Below, in pieces: positions 44,703 through 53,900 of a DNA stretch of 64,000 nucleotides. The notes below the pieces were generated by a model. It did no database searches. It saw only the letters and a program-made list of their open reading frames with translations, and was not told the DNA's origin. The DNA is from Bifidobacterium vansinderenii (lineage in GTDB: Bacteria; Actinomycetota; Actinomycetes; Actinomycetales; Bifidobacteriaceae). Position 1 is the first letter of the stretch; every line of letters starts with the position of its first letter. Where the stretch lies: contig NZ_NEWD01000018.1 in the NCBI RefSeq assembly GCF_002234915.1, positions 29,830 to 93,829 of the forward strand, in the 5' to 3' direction. Both the position numbers and the translations under genes were made by a program.

Positions 44703-44740
44703 TCTCGTCTATTCGACGTCTATTCGAACGAATCTGCGGC

Positions 44741-45358
44741 TCAGCGGTGAATCAGTCCGGAGAAGCCGGCACAGGCGAGCGAGGCCACGGCGGCCTTGAC
44801 CAGATCGCCGGCCACGAAGCCCATCGATGCCAACGCAACGGCGCCGAGCGGGGCGCCGGTCAGCGCGGACTGGATTACGAAGCCGAACGCGTACACCACA
44901 ACCACGCAGCCGGCGAGGCTTGCACCGAAGTAGCGCAGCGCGGTGAGCGCACGCTGGCCGGCCGAACCGGTGCGTGCCTTGCCGCGCAGCATCGCCGCCA
45001 CGATCACGCCAGGCAGGAATCCGATCAGGAATCCGGCGCTCGGGCCGAACAGCGCGGCCGTGGAGGCGCCGCCCGCGAACACCGGCATGCCCGCGGCTCC
45101 GGCGGCCAGATACATCGCCACCGAGGAGCCGGCCTCACGCCAGGTGAGCGTGAGCGCGGCCAGCATTACCACGAACGTCTGCAGCGTGATCGGCACCGGA
45201 GTGCCCGGCACCGGGATCTCGCCGGCCGCGGCCGAAGCCCACATCAGCCCGGCGAACAGCAGTGCCTTGCCTGCGGAGACCAGCAGGCGACGTGCGTGCG
45301 TGGTGTCCGCGGTCCTGGACACGGTTCCCAACGTCTGGTTGCGGTGTTGTGCGTTCAT
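44741..45358 (-). CDS. bioY: Biotin transporter substrate-binding component BioY
   Basis: BioY (205 residues) is the S-component of an ECF-type biotin importer. It has about six hydrophobic segments and the conserved region EIPVPGTPVPITLQTFVVMLAAL (first loop) and GPSAGFLIGFLPG. GGAAGGGATTTTGT precedes the ATG. No ECF ATPase or EcfT genes are in the window, so it must use shared ones or work alone. It is divergent from birA, which fits biotin-related control of both. Confidence 0.92.
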   Translation of the reverse strand: MNAQHRNQTLGTVSRTADTTHARRLLVSAGKALLFAGLMWASAAAGEIPVPGTPVPITLQTFVVMLAALTLTWREAGSSVAMYLAAGAAGMPVFAGGASTAALFGPSAGFLIGFLPGVIVAAMLRGKARTGSAGQRALTALRYFGASLAGCVVVVYAFGFVIQSALTGAPLGAVALASMGFVAGDLVKAAVASLACAGFSGLIHR

Positions 45359-45497
45359 ACAAAATCCCTTCCATCATGGCGGCGTGCAACGTAGATCGAT
45401 TGACGTCCCCACTCGTCATACGCGGCCTGAAAACGTTGAAATCAAGCCGATTGTTTAGCGTATGGCATCCATCCTAGAAAGCTAAGCTACGGAACGG

Positions 45498-45515
45498 TTT
45501 GTAAAAGCGTACAAA
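45498..45515. promoter_or_regulatory. Palindrome TTTGTA-N6-TACAAA between bioY and birA
   Basis: This perfect 6+6 dyad lies 140 bp before bioY and 151 bp before birA. It could be an operator. I do not recognise it as a known biotin-regulator site. Confidence 0.4.
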
Positions 45516-45665
45516 ATCACGTCGGGAATTTTGTCGGCTGCCGTCTTTCGTGCGCAACGGGTACGCGGGTAGGTTGTGGGTAACACCGGTGCAGTGGGAT
45601 GTGTGCCGGAATGTCGCCATCGTCGATGACGCCAATCACGGACGTCAGTCATCAAGGAGTCGTGT

Positions 45666-46766
45666 ATGCAGCAGACCGATCAGCGGAACGGCGCGGAGTG
45701 TGGCCACGATCGCGTGAATTGCGTGAATCGTGAAACCGCCGGCCATGCGGCTGCGGACCGTGACGAGACGGTGTCTGATGCGGTGGCCTCCAACGATGCG
45801 CCGTTCGGCGATCTTGACTCCGTGCGCGTGCTGACGAGCGTGGACTCGACGAACACGTACGCGACGGCCGCCGTGCGCGACGCGTTGAGCGAGCTGGCTG
45901 ATGACGCTGATGACGCCGATGTGGCGCAGGTGGTTCGTGGATTGTTCGGTGTGAAGGGGAACCACCACCCCGCGTCGGCGCACTCGCTGCCAATGAGCGT
46001 GGCGCTGGCGGATACGCAGACTGTCGGACGCGGTCGGCTCGGCCGCGCCTGGTACAACGAGCCGGGGGAGTCGTTCATCGGCTCGTATGTGACGGCAGTG
46101 CCCAAGGCGCTGCTCGATGGGGGAAGCTCAGGGTGGATGACGATGGCCGCGGGGCTCGCGGCCATCGACGCCGTGGAAGACGCTGCGGGGGATCTGGGGA
46201 TCAACTCCCCTCAGTCGGCTGCGCCGACAGCTCCCCTCATTCATGAGGGGAGTCGGAACAATGACGGGCTCTCGCTGAAGTGGCCAAACGATGTGTTTTT
46301 GGGCGGGAAGAAGCTGGGCGGCATCCTTGCCGAACTGGCCGCGGTGCGCGGAGACACGGCGATTATCGTGTTCGGCATCGGCATGAACCTGTTCGTGTCC
46401 AAGGATCGTTTACCGATTGAACAATCCACGTCACTGCATCTGCACGTTAACGATATCAACGATCTGCCGCCGTACGAGACGCTACGCAACGCCATCGCGA
46501 ACGGCATCGCCAAGTCGTTGCGAATCCGTTTGACCGCGCTCGCGAACGACACGGCACGCGCCTCCGCACGGCTTCGCGACGAGGTTGCCGACCGCAGCTG
46601 GACGCTCGGCCGGCACGCGATCGCGCACCTCGCCACGGACGGTACAGCGAGCGGGCGCACGGTGGAGGGCACGGCCGAATCCATCAACGCCGACGCTTCG
46701 CTGAGCATCCGGCTCGCGGACGGAACCCTGCACACGGTGACCACCGGGGATGTGGGGGTGGAGTGA
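45666..46766 (+). CDS. birA: Biotin--[acetyl-CoA-carboxylase] ligase with an in-frame repeat insertion
   Basis: BirA (366 residues) activates biotin as biotinyl-AMP and attaches it to AccC. It lacks an N-terminal DNA-binding domain, so it is not the repressor type. It has LTSVDSTNTYA, the biotin loop DTQTVGRGRLGRAWYNEPG (G-R-G-R-x-G/R), SLKWPNDVFLGGKKLGGIL and FGIGMNL. The stretch INSPQSAAPTAPLIHEGSR, just before SLKWPND, is encoded by a family A repeat at 46204-46253. An acidic linker follows VDSTNTY. No strong RBS precedes the ATG at 45666. Confidence 0.88.
   Translation: MQQTDQRNGAECGHDRVNCVNRETAGHAAADRDETVSDAVASNDAPFGDLDSVRVLTSVDSTNTYATAAVRDALSELADDADDADVAQVVRGLFGVKGNHHPASAHSLPMSVALADTQTVGRGRLGRAWYNEPGESFIGSYVTAVPKALLDGGSSGWMTMAAGLAAIDAVEDAAGDLGINSPQSAAPTAPLIHEGSRNNDGLSLKWPNDVFLGGKKLGGILAELAAVRGDTAIIVFGIGMNLFVSKDRLPIEQSTSLHLHVNDINDLPPYETLRNAIANGIAKSLRIRLTALANDTARASARLRDEVADRSWTLGRHAIAHLATDGTASGRTVEGTAESINADASLSIRLADGTLHTVTTGDVGVE
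46204..46253 (+). repeat. Family A repeat inside birA
   Basis: CTCCCCTCAGTCGGCtgcGCCGACAGCTCCCCTCATTCATGAGGGGAG is read through in frame; the reading phase (CCT CAG TCG) differs from that in the DUF6020-type gene (CTC AGT CCG). Confidence 0.8.
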
Positions 46767-46826
46767 TGCGCGGGGATCGGACGGATCGAACTTGAACTTG
46801 AACTCGGAATCGGGAATATCGCGTGT

Positions 46827-46882
46827 CAACTCCCCTCAGTCTGCCATGCGGTAGACAGTTCCTCTCACTCATGAGGGGAGCC
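46827..46882 (+). repeat. Family A repeat between birA and accC
   Basis: CTCCCCTCAGTCTGCcatgcgGTAGACAG, then a diverged TTCCTCTCACTCATGAGGGGAGCC. It is related to the copy inside birA (same CATTCATGAGGGGAG type), 600 bp away. Confidence 0.7.
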
Positions 46883-46945
46883 CCGCCCCAGGCCGGAAAC
46901 GATACGTACAACGAATGAACGAACGCAACGTTGTGGAAAGGAATC

Positions 46946-48913
46946 ATGAAGAAGCTGCTGATAGCGAACCGTGGCGAGATCGCGCTGCGCGTGGTACGCA
47001 CGGCTCAGGAGATGGGCATCGCCACCGTGGTGGTGTACGCCGAGCAGGATCGCGAATCCATGGCTGCGCAGATGGCCGATGAGGCGTACCTGCTGTCCGG
47101 CGACACCTACAAGGACACGTATCTCAATGAGGACAAGATCATGGAGACCGTGGAGCGTTCCGGCGCGGACGCCGTGCACCCCGGCTACGGATTCCTGTCC
47201 GAAGTACCCGGATTCGCGCAGAAGGTGATCGACGCCGGCGTCACGTGGGTGGGGCCGAATCCCAAGGCCCTGGTCGACCTAGGCGACAAGATCAGCGCCC
47301 GTCGTGTGGCCGAATCCGCCAAGGTGCCGCCCGTGCCCGGCCTGTCCGAACCGGTGCAGGACATGCGCGAACTGCTCGACTTCGCCAACTCGCACGGCTA
47401 TCCGGTGATGCTCAAGCGCGCCGACGGCGGTGGCGGCCATGGCATCACCGTGGTGCACAACGACGACGAGCTGCGCCGCTTCTTCATGAACCACGATGCG
47501 TTGCAGGGCGGCGACCTGCAGGACTACTTCATCGAGAAGTTCGTGGACCGCGCCCGCCACGTGGAGACCCAGTCCGGTCGCGACAGCCACGGCAACTTCA
47601 CCGTGTACTCCACGCGCGACTGCTCGGTGCAGCGCCGCAACCAGAAGCTCGTGGAGGAGGCGCCCGCGCCGTTCCTGCCCGACGAGGTGACGCAGCGGCT
47701 CGTCGGCTTCTCGCAGCGTCTGTTCGATCAGGTGGACTACGTGGGTCTGGGCACCTGCGAGTTCATGGTCACGCCGTCCGGCAAGGTGTACTTCCTCGAG
47801 GTCAATCCGCGACTGCAGGTGGAGCACACGGTGAGCGAGGAGGTCAGCGGCCTCGACCTGGTGCGCGAACAGCTCATCATCGCCGATGGCGGCACACTCA
47901 CCCCGGCGCCGGCCCCGCGCGGCCACAGCTTCGAGCTGCGCATCACGTGCGAGGACCCCGCCACCAACCTCACGCCGAGCTCCGGCACACTCGAGAAGAT
48001 CACGTGGCCGTCCGGCCCCGGCATCCGCATCGACTCCGGCGTGGAGGAGGGCGACACCGTCTCCCCGAAGTTCGATTCCATGATGGGCAAGGTGGTCGTC
48101 ACCGCGCAGAACCGCGCCGCCGCCGTGGCCCGCGTGCGCCGCGCGCTGCGCGAGATGGAGATCGAGGGCGTGCCCACGCCGCAGACCCTGTTCCAGAAGA
48201 TCTTCACCAACCCCGACTTCACCGCCGAGGACCACCCGTTCTCCGTGACCACCAAGTGGCTGGAACGCACGTACCTCAACAAGACGCCGCACGCCACCGT
48301 GGTGGGCCAGCCGGCGTCGCAGTCCGGCACCACCGGTCCGAACGCCGCCGAACGTCGCATGCCGGCCGCCGAGACGTTCGTGATCGAAGTGGACGACAAG
48401 CGCGTCAAGCTCACCATGCCCGAGGCCATGCTGGCCGGCATGGGCGGGGGAGCGGGCGCCCGTCGCGGCGACCGCAGGCCCACGCAGCCGTTGCGCGGCC
48501 AGGGTCTGCACAACGCCGACACCGGTGACAAGCGTGACGACGGCGCCGCGTCCGGCGTGATCTCCTCGCCCATGCAGGCCGTGGTCACGCGCATCAACGT
48601 GGCCGAGGGCCAGACCGTGGCCAAGGGCGACCTGCTCGTCGTGCTCGAATCCATGAAGATGGAGAACTACGTGTACGCGCCGGTCAAAGGCACGGTGACG
48701 AAGATCTTCGTCTCGCCGGCCGACGGCGTGGAGGCGGGCGAAACGCTCGTCACGCTCGACATCAACGGCGGCAAGAACGACAAGACCGACGGCAAGAACG
48801 ACAACGCCACTGATCAGTCCGCCGACGGTCAGTCTGCTGCCGACGGCAATTCCGAAACGACGAATCCGACGAACGCCCAGTCCGACGACGCGAAGAAGGA
48901 GGACGTGAAATGA
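46946..48913 (+). CDS. accC: Acyl-CoA carboxylase alpha subunit (biotin carboxylase plus biotin carboxyl carrier)
   Basis: This 655-residue protein combines biotin carboxylase (residues 1-450: LLIANRGEIALRVVRTA, ATP-grasp KRADGGGGHGI, EVNPRLQVEHTVSE) and a C-terminal biotinyl domain with the acceptor lysine in LESMKMENYV (about 572). An Ala/Arg-rich linker (GGGAGARRGDRR) precedes the carrier domain. The last 50 residues are a polar Asn/Asp/Lys tail. ATP-driven carboxylation of biotin here feeds AccD. GAAAGG sits 5 nt before the ATG; a TTG upstream is rejected. The stop overlaps accD (ATGA). Confidence 0.95.
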   Translation: MKKLLIANRGEIALRVVRTAQEMGIATVVVYAEQDRESMAAQMADEAYLLSGDTYKDTYLNEDKIMETVERSGADAVHPGYGFLSEVPGFAQKVIDAGVTWVGPNPKALVDLGDKISARRVAESAKVPPVPGLSEPVQDMRELLDFANSHGYPVMLKRADGGGGHGITVVHNDDELRRFFMNHDALQGGDLQDYFIEKFVDRARHVETQSGRDSHGNFTVYSTRDCSVQRRNQKLVEEAPAPFLPDEVTQRLVGFSQRLFDQVDYVGLGTCEFMVTPSGKVYFLEVNPRLQVEHTVSEEVSGLDLVREQLIIADGGTLTPAPAPRGHSFELRITCEDPATNLTPSSGTLEKITWPSGPGIRIDSGVEEGDTVSPKFDSMMGKVVVTAQNRAAAVARVRRALREMEIEGVPTPQTLFQKIFTNPDFTAEDHPFSVTTKWLERTYLNKTPHATVVGQPASQSGTTGPNAAERRMPAAETFVIEVDDKRVKLTMPEAMLAGMGGGAGARRGDRRPTQPLRGQGLHNADTGDKRDDGAASGVISSPMQAVVTRINVAEGQTVAKGDLLVVLESMKMENYVYAPVKGTVTKIFVSPADGVEAGETLVTLDINGGKNDKTDGKNDNATDQSADGQSAADGNSETTNPTNAQSDDAKKEDVK

Positions 48914-50508
48914 CCGACGTCATGGGAATGCGCATCGACGCCCCCGCACGTCAGGCGCAGTCGACGCAGCCGATGCGCGCCACCATCGTGCGGGCCGCCC
49001 AGCTGGCGCGCGACGCCGAGGAGAAGGCCGTCAAACGCCAGCACGCCAAAGGCAAGTACACGGCACGAGAACGCCTCGACCTGCTGTTCGACTCCGATAC
49101 GTTCGAGGAGATCGGACGGTTCAACGGCGGCGACATCAACGACGGCAAGGCCGGCTCGGCCGTGATCACCGGATTCGGTACCGTGTATGGCCGCAAGGTG
49201 GCCGTGTACGCGCAGGACTTCTCCGTGCGCGGCGGCACGCTCGGCACCGCCGAAGGCCGTAAGATCTGCCATCTCATGGACATGGCCATGGACCTCAAGA
49301 TCCCCGTCGTGGCGCTCATCGACTCCGGCGGTGCGCGCATTCAGGAGGGCGTGGCCGCGCTCACCCAGTACGGTCACATCTTCCGCAAGACGTGCGCGGC
49401 GAGCGGATTCATCCCGCAGATCTCGATTATCCTCGGCCCGTGCGCCGGCGGCGCCGTCTACTGCCCGGCGCTCACCGACCTGATCATCATGACCCGCGAG
49501 AACTCCGACATGTTCGTCACCGGCCCCGACGTGGTCAAGGCCGCCACCGGCGAGACAATCAGCATGGATGAGCTCGGCGGCGGCTACGTGCACAACGCCA
49601 AGTCCGGCGTGGCCCACTACCTCGGCGAGGACGAGGCCGACGCGATCGACTACGCGCGCACCGTGCTCGCCTACCTGCCGTCGAACAGCGACGAGCAGGC
49701 GCCCGTCTACGCGTTCGCATCCGGCCGCGCCGAACAGGAGGCCGCCAAGCGCCTCGCCACGATCATGCCCGACAACGACCGTCAGCCGTACGACGTGCTC
49801 GACGTGATCCGCTGCATCGTCGACTACGGCGAATTCGTGCAGGTGCATGAACTGTTCGCCCGCTCAGCCGTCGTCGGATTCGCGTGCGTGGACGGCCGCC
49901 CGGTCGGCATCGTGGCGAACCAGCCGAATGTGAACGCCGGCATCCTCGACGTGGACGCCAGCGAGAAGGTGGCACGATTCGTGCGACTGTGCGACGCGTT
50001 CAACCTGCCCGTCATCACGCTCGTGGACACCCCCGGATACAAGCCGGGCGCCGACCAGGAGCACGCCGGCATCATCCGCCGCGGCGCCAAGGTGATCTAC
50101 GCGTACGCCAACGCGCAGGTGCCCATGATCACCGTGATCCTGCGCAAGGCGTTCGGCGGCGCATACATCGTGATGGGATCCAAGGCCATCGGCGCCGACG
50201 TGAACGTGGCGTGGCCCAGCTCCCAGATCGCCGTACTCGGTGCCACCGGAGCCGTGAACATCATCCACCGCAAGGACCTGCAGAAAGCCAAGGAGGCCGG
50301 CCGCGACGTAGACGCGCTGCGCGCCGAACTCGCCGCCGAATACGAAAGGACCACCGTGAACGCAAACCTGTCACTCGAAATGGGACAGATCGACGCGATG
50401 ATCGACCCCGAACAGACGCGCGACGTGATCGAACGCTCGCTCAAGCTGCTCTCGACCAAGCGCCGCCACCGTCCGACCACCAAACACCACGGCAACCAGC
50501 CGTTGTAA
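48910..50508 (+). CDS. accD: Acyl-CoA carboxylase beta subunit (carboxyltransferase)
   Basis: This 532-residue carboxyltransferase of the AccD/PccB type has both halves (N- and C-domains) in one chain, unlike E. coli AccA/AccD. It has ARERLDLLFD, DSGGARIQEGVAAL, GPCAGGAVYCPAL, VDTPGYKPGADQEHAGIIR and AFGGAYIVMGSK. It transfers the carboxyl group to acetyl-CoA to give malonyl-CoA for the adjacent fas; specificity for other acyl-CoAs cannot be judged. It overlaps accC by 4 bp. A 430-bp repeat-filled gap separates it from fas. Confidence 0.95.
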   Translation: MTDVMGMRIDAPARQAQSTQPMRATIVRAAQLARDAEEKAVKRQHAKGKYTARERLDLLFDSDTFEEIGRFNGGDINDGKAGSAVITGFGTVYGRKVAVYAQDFSVRGGTLGTAEGRKICHLMDMAMDLKIPVVALIDSGGARIQEGVAALTQYGHIFRKTCAASGFIPQISIILGPCAGGAVYCPALTDLIIMTRENSDMFVTGPDVVKAATGETISMDELGGGYVHNAKSGVAHYLGEDEADAIDYARTVLAYLPSNSDEQAPVYAFASGRAEQEAAKRLATIMPDNDRQPYDVLDVIRCIVDYGEFVQVHELFARSAVVGFACVDGRPVGIVANQPNVNAGILDVDASEKVARFVRLCDAFNLPVITLVDTPGYKPGADQEHAGIIRRGAKVIYAYANAQVPMITVILRKAFGGAYIVMGSKAIGADVNVAWPSSQIAVLGATGAVNIIHRKDLQKAKEAGRDVDALRAELAAEYERTTVNANLSLEMGQIDAMIDPEQTRDVIERSLKLLSTKRRHRPTTKHHGNQPL

Positions 50509-50605
50509 GAGGCGCGGGATGTGGACGTGGTGCCAGTGCCTTCCGGCGGATGGTGTGGAATCGGCCCGCGGCCGATGCCTTGTTGCTGCGGCCTGGCGGC
50601 CGCGT

Positions 50606-50813
50606 CACCTCATCCGTCGGCTGACGCCGACACCTTCCTGCAAGGACGGACGGTCTCCGACCGCGTTTTCCTTGCTCGCCTGCCATCTCGCCCTCGCCTA
50701 AAAACGCCTCCGGAGTTTTCTTCACGGCTCGGCCCCTCAAGGGGAAGGCGGCTTTCGGGTTTGGCTTCCCCTTGAGGGGAAGCTGGCAGCCGAAGGCTGA
50801 CTGATGAGGTGGC
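50606..50813 (+). repeat. Family B/D composite repeat upstream of fas
   Basis: CACCTCATCCGTCGGC ... CCCTCGCCTAAAAACGCCTCC ... CGGCTCGGCCCCTCAAGGGG, then CTTCCCCTTGAGGGGAAGC ... TGATGAGGTGG. It is built like 30448-30690. No gene is seen in 50509-50936. Confidence 0.65.
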
Positions 50814-50936
50814 AAAACAGCAAGGTATCGCCGAAGGCGATTCAATGTCACCCGCTCGCACCCCCTCACGTTCCCTTCCCATTGACCACCCATCCATCAC
50901 AGACTTCACCCAACAAACCGATCGAAGGAACAATCA

Positions 50937-53900
50937 ATGACTAGCAACTTCTTCCTTGACCGTCTCGCCGGCCAGCCGCACGCGCTGGCCTTCGCCGGGC
51001 AGGGCACTCCGTGGCCCGTCGCGCTCGCCGACCAGACGGCCAACCCCGATCTCGACAAGGCGCTGCACGACCACGTTGCCGCCGCCCACACCATGCTCAC
51101 CCCCGTGGCCGCCGACCTGCTCGCCACCACCGGACGCCCGGTCGACCTGTTCGGCTTCGAAGCCAATCCGGCCCGTCTCGGCGCGGCCGCCGCGGCCCCC
51201 GCCAGCGTGCCCGGCATCGCGCTCACCCAGCTCGGCGCGCTGCTCGACGCCCGCGCGCTCGGCTACGACGTGGCCGCCACCAAGCCCGTCGCCGTGCTCG
51301 GCCACTCGCAGGGCATCCTCGCCGTGCACATGGTCAAGGCCATCCAGGCCGCCGGCTCGTTCGAGGCCGCCGCCCGCCAGATCGACGAGATCCTCGCCAC
51401 CGCCACGCTCATCGGCGTCGCCGGCACCCGTCAGGCCCGCCAGATCGCGCTCAACTCGCGCAGCGGCGAAGCCACCCCGATGCTCAGCGTGAAGAACGTC
51501 ACCCGCGCGCAGATCGACGCGCTCGTCGCCCGCGTGGTCAACCCGCGCGGCCCGATCGTCATCGCCGTCACCAACTCCGCCAACCACTACGTGCTCTCCG
51601 GCTATCCGGAGGACCTCGGCGCGTTCGAGATCGAGGTCGGCAAGGAGCACGCCCGTCAGGCCCGTCTGCGTGAGGAGAAGGTGCGCGGCGGCCGCGTGTT
51701 CGACCCCACGCTCGAATACCTCGACGTGACCCTGCCGTTCCACTCGCCGCTCATGGCCGACGCCGTGGAACAGGCCGTGGCATGGGCGCGTGCCTGCGGC
51801 ATCGACGCCGACCGTGCCCGCGCGCTCGCCGACGAGGTGCTGCTCAGCCATGTGGACTGGGCCGCCCGCGTGCGCGAGACCATGGAATCCACCGACCCGG
51901 CCACGCTGTGGGTCGTGGACTTCGGTCCCGGCACGATCGTGGGCAAGCTGCTCGCCACCGTGGCGCAGGGCACCGGCGTGGGCGTGGTCGACGCGTCCAC
52001 CACCGAGGCCCGCGCGAAGCTCTCCACGCTGGAGTCCGATCCGGCGCGCACGCAGAACTGGACCCGCTTCGCCCCGCGCGTGCTGCACACGCCGGCCGGA
52101 GACAAGGTGCGCACCGCGTTCAGCGACCTGACTGGCAAGCCGCCGGTGCTGCTCGCCGGCATGACCCCCACCACCGTTGAGCCGGAGATCGTGGCCGCTG
52201 CCGCCAACGCCGGCTACTGGGCCGAGCTCGCCGGCGGCGGCCAGGTGACCGCCGAGGTGTTCGACCGTCACGTGGCCGGACTCGAAAGCGAGCTCGAGGA
52301 GGGCCGCACCGTCGAGTTCAACGCCATGTTCATGGACCGCTACCTGTGGAACCTGCAGTTCGGTTCGCAGCGCATCGTGCCGAAGAAGCGCGCCTCGGGC
52401 ACGCCGATCGACGGCGTGGTCGTCTCCGCCGGCATCCCCGAGCTCGACGAGGCCGTGGAACTCGTGCACTCGCTCAACGCCGACGGCTTCCCGTACGTGT
52501 GCTTCAAGCCCGGCACGGTCGATCAGATCCGTTCCGTGATCCGCATCGCCAAGGCCGTGGCGCCTACCAAGGTGATCATCGAGGTCGAGGGCGGTGCTGC
52601 CGGCGGACACCACAGCTGGGAGTCGCTCGACGACCTGTTGACCAGCACCTACGCCGAGGTGCGCGAGCAGAGCAACATCGTGCTCGTGGCCGGCGGCGGC
52701 ATCGGCACGCCCGAGCGCGGCGCCGACTACATCACCGGCGAATGGTCCCGCGCCTACGACCTGCCGCTCATGCCGGTCGACGGCGTGCTCGTGGGCACCG
52801 CCGCCATGACCGCCAAGGAGGCGCACACCAGCCCGCAGGTCAAGCAGATGATCGTGGATACGCCCGGCATCACCGCCACTGCGGACGAGACCGATCCGTT
52901 CGCGCCGATCGGCGAGCGCTGGGTGCCGTCCGGCAAGGCCGTGGGCGGCGTGACGTCGGGTCTGAGCCATCTGCACGCCGACATCTACGAACTGGAGAAC
53001 TCGTCCGCGCAGTGCGGCCGTCTGCTGGTGCGCGTGATGAAGCACCCGGAGGAGCTGGACAGCCGTCGCGAGGAGATCATCGCGGCGCTGAACAAGACCG
53101 CCAAGCCGTACTTCGGCGATCTGGAGACCATGACGTATCTGGATTGGGCTCGTCGTTTCGCCGAGCTCTCGTTCCCGTGGGTGGACGACACGTACGCCGA
53201 TCGTTTCCTGCACCTGCTGCAGCGTATTGAGGCGCGTGTGAGTGCGCAGGATTCCGGCGAGTTCGAGTCGCTGTTTGCCTCGCGTGAGGATGTGGAGTCC
53301 GATCCGACCGCGGCGATCGAGCGTCTGGCCGACGCCTATCCGCAGGCCGGCGAGATCACCGTGGTGCCGGCCGACGTGGCGTGGTTCCCGGTGCTGGTGC
53401 GCGAGTATCCGAAGCCGATGCCGTTTGTGCCGGTGATCGACAACGATCTGCTGCGCTGGTGGGGTCAGGATCAGCTGTGGCAGTCGGAGGACTCGCGTTA
53501 TTCCGCCGATTCCGTGCGCATCATTCCCGGCCCGATCTCCGTGGCCGGCGTGACGACGGTGGACGAGCCGATCGCCGACATCCTCGGCCGTTTCGAGCAT
53601 GCGATGGTCGAGCGCGTGAACGCCGCCGGTGCCGAGGCTGACACTGACGCCTTCTCCCAGCTGGGCGAGGCCGCGTCCGCCGAGGAGTTCATCCGCAAGA
53701 GCCCGAACATCTCCTGGGTCGGTCATCTCATGGCCAACCCGGCGTACGGCACGCCGAACGGAGACAAGTACTACGAGATCCGCAAGGTGGCCGACACCGA
53801 CCGCGGCGAATTGTTCGATCTCGACATTCATCTGGACACCTACTGGGACAACGATCCCGACGGCGGTGTGAGCAAGCACGCCGTGCGTGACATCGTGATC

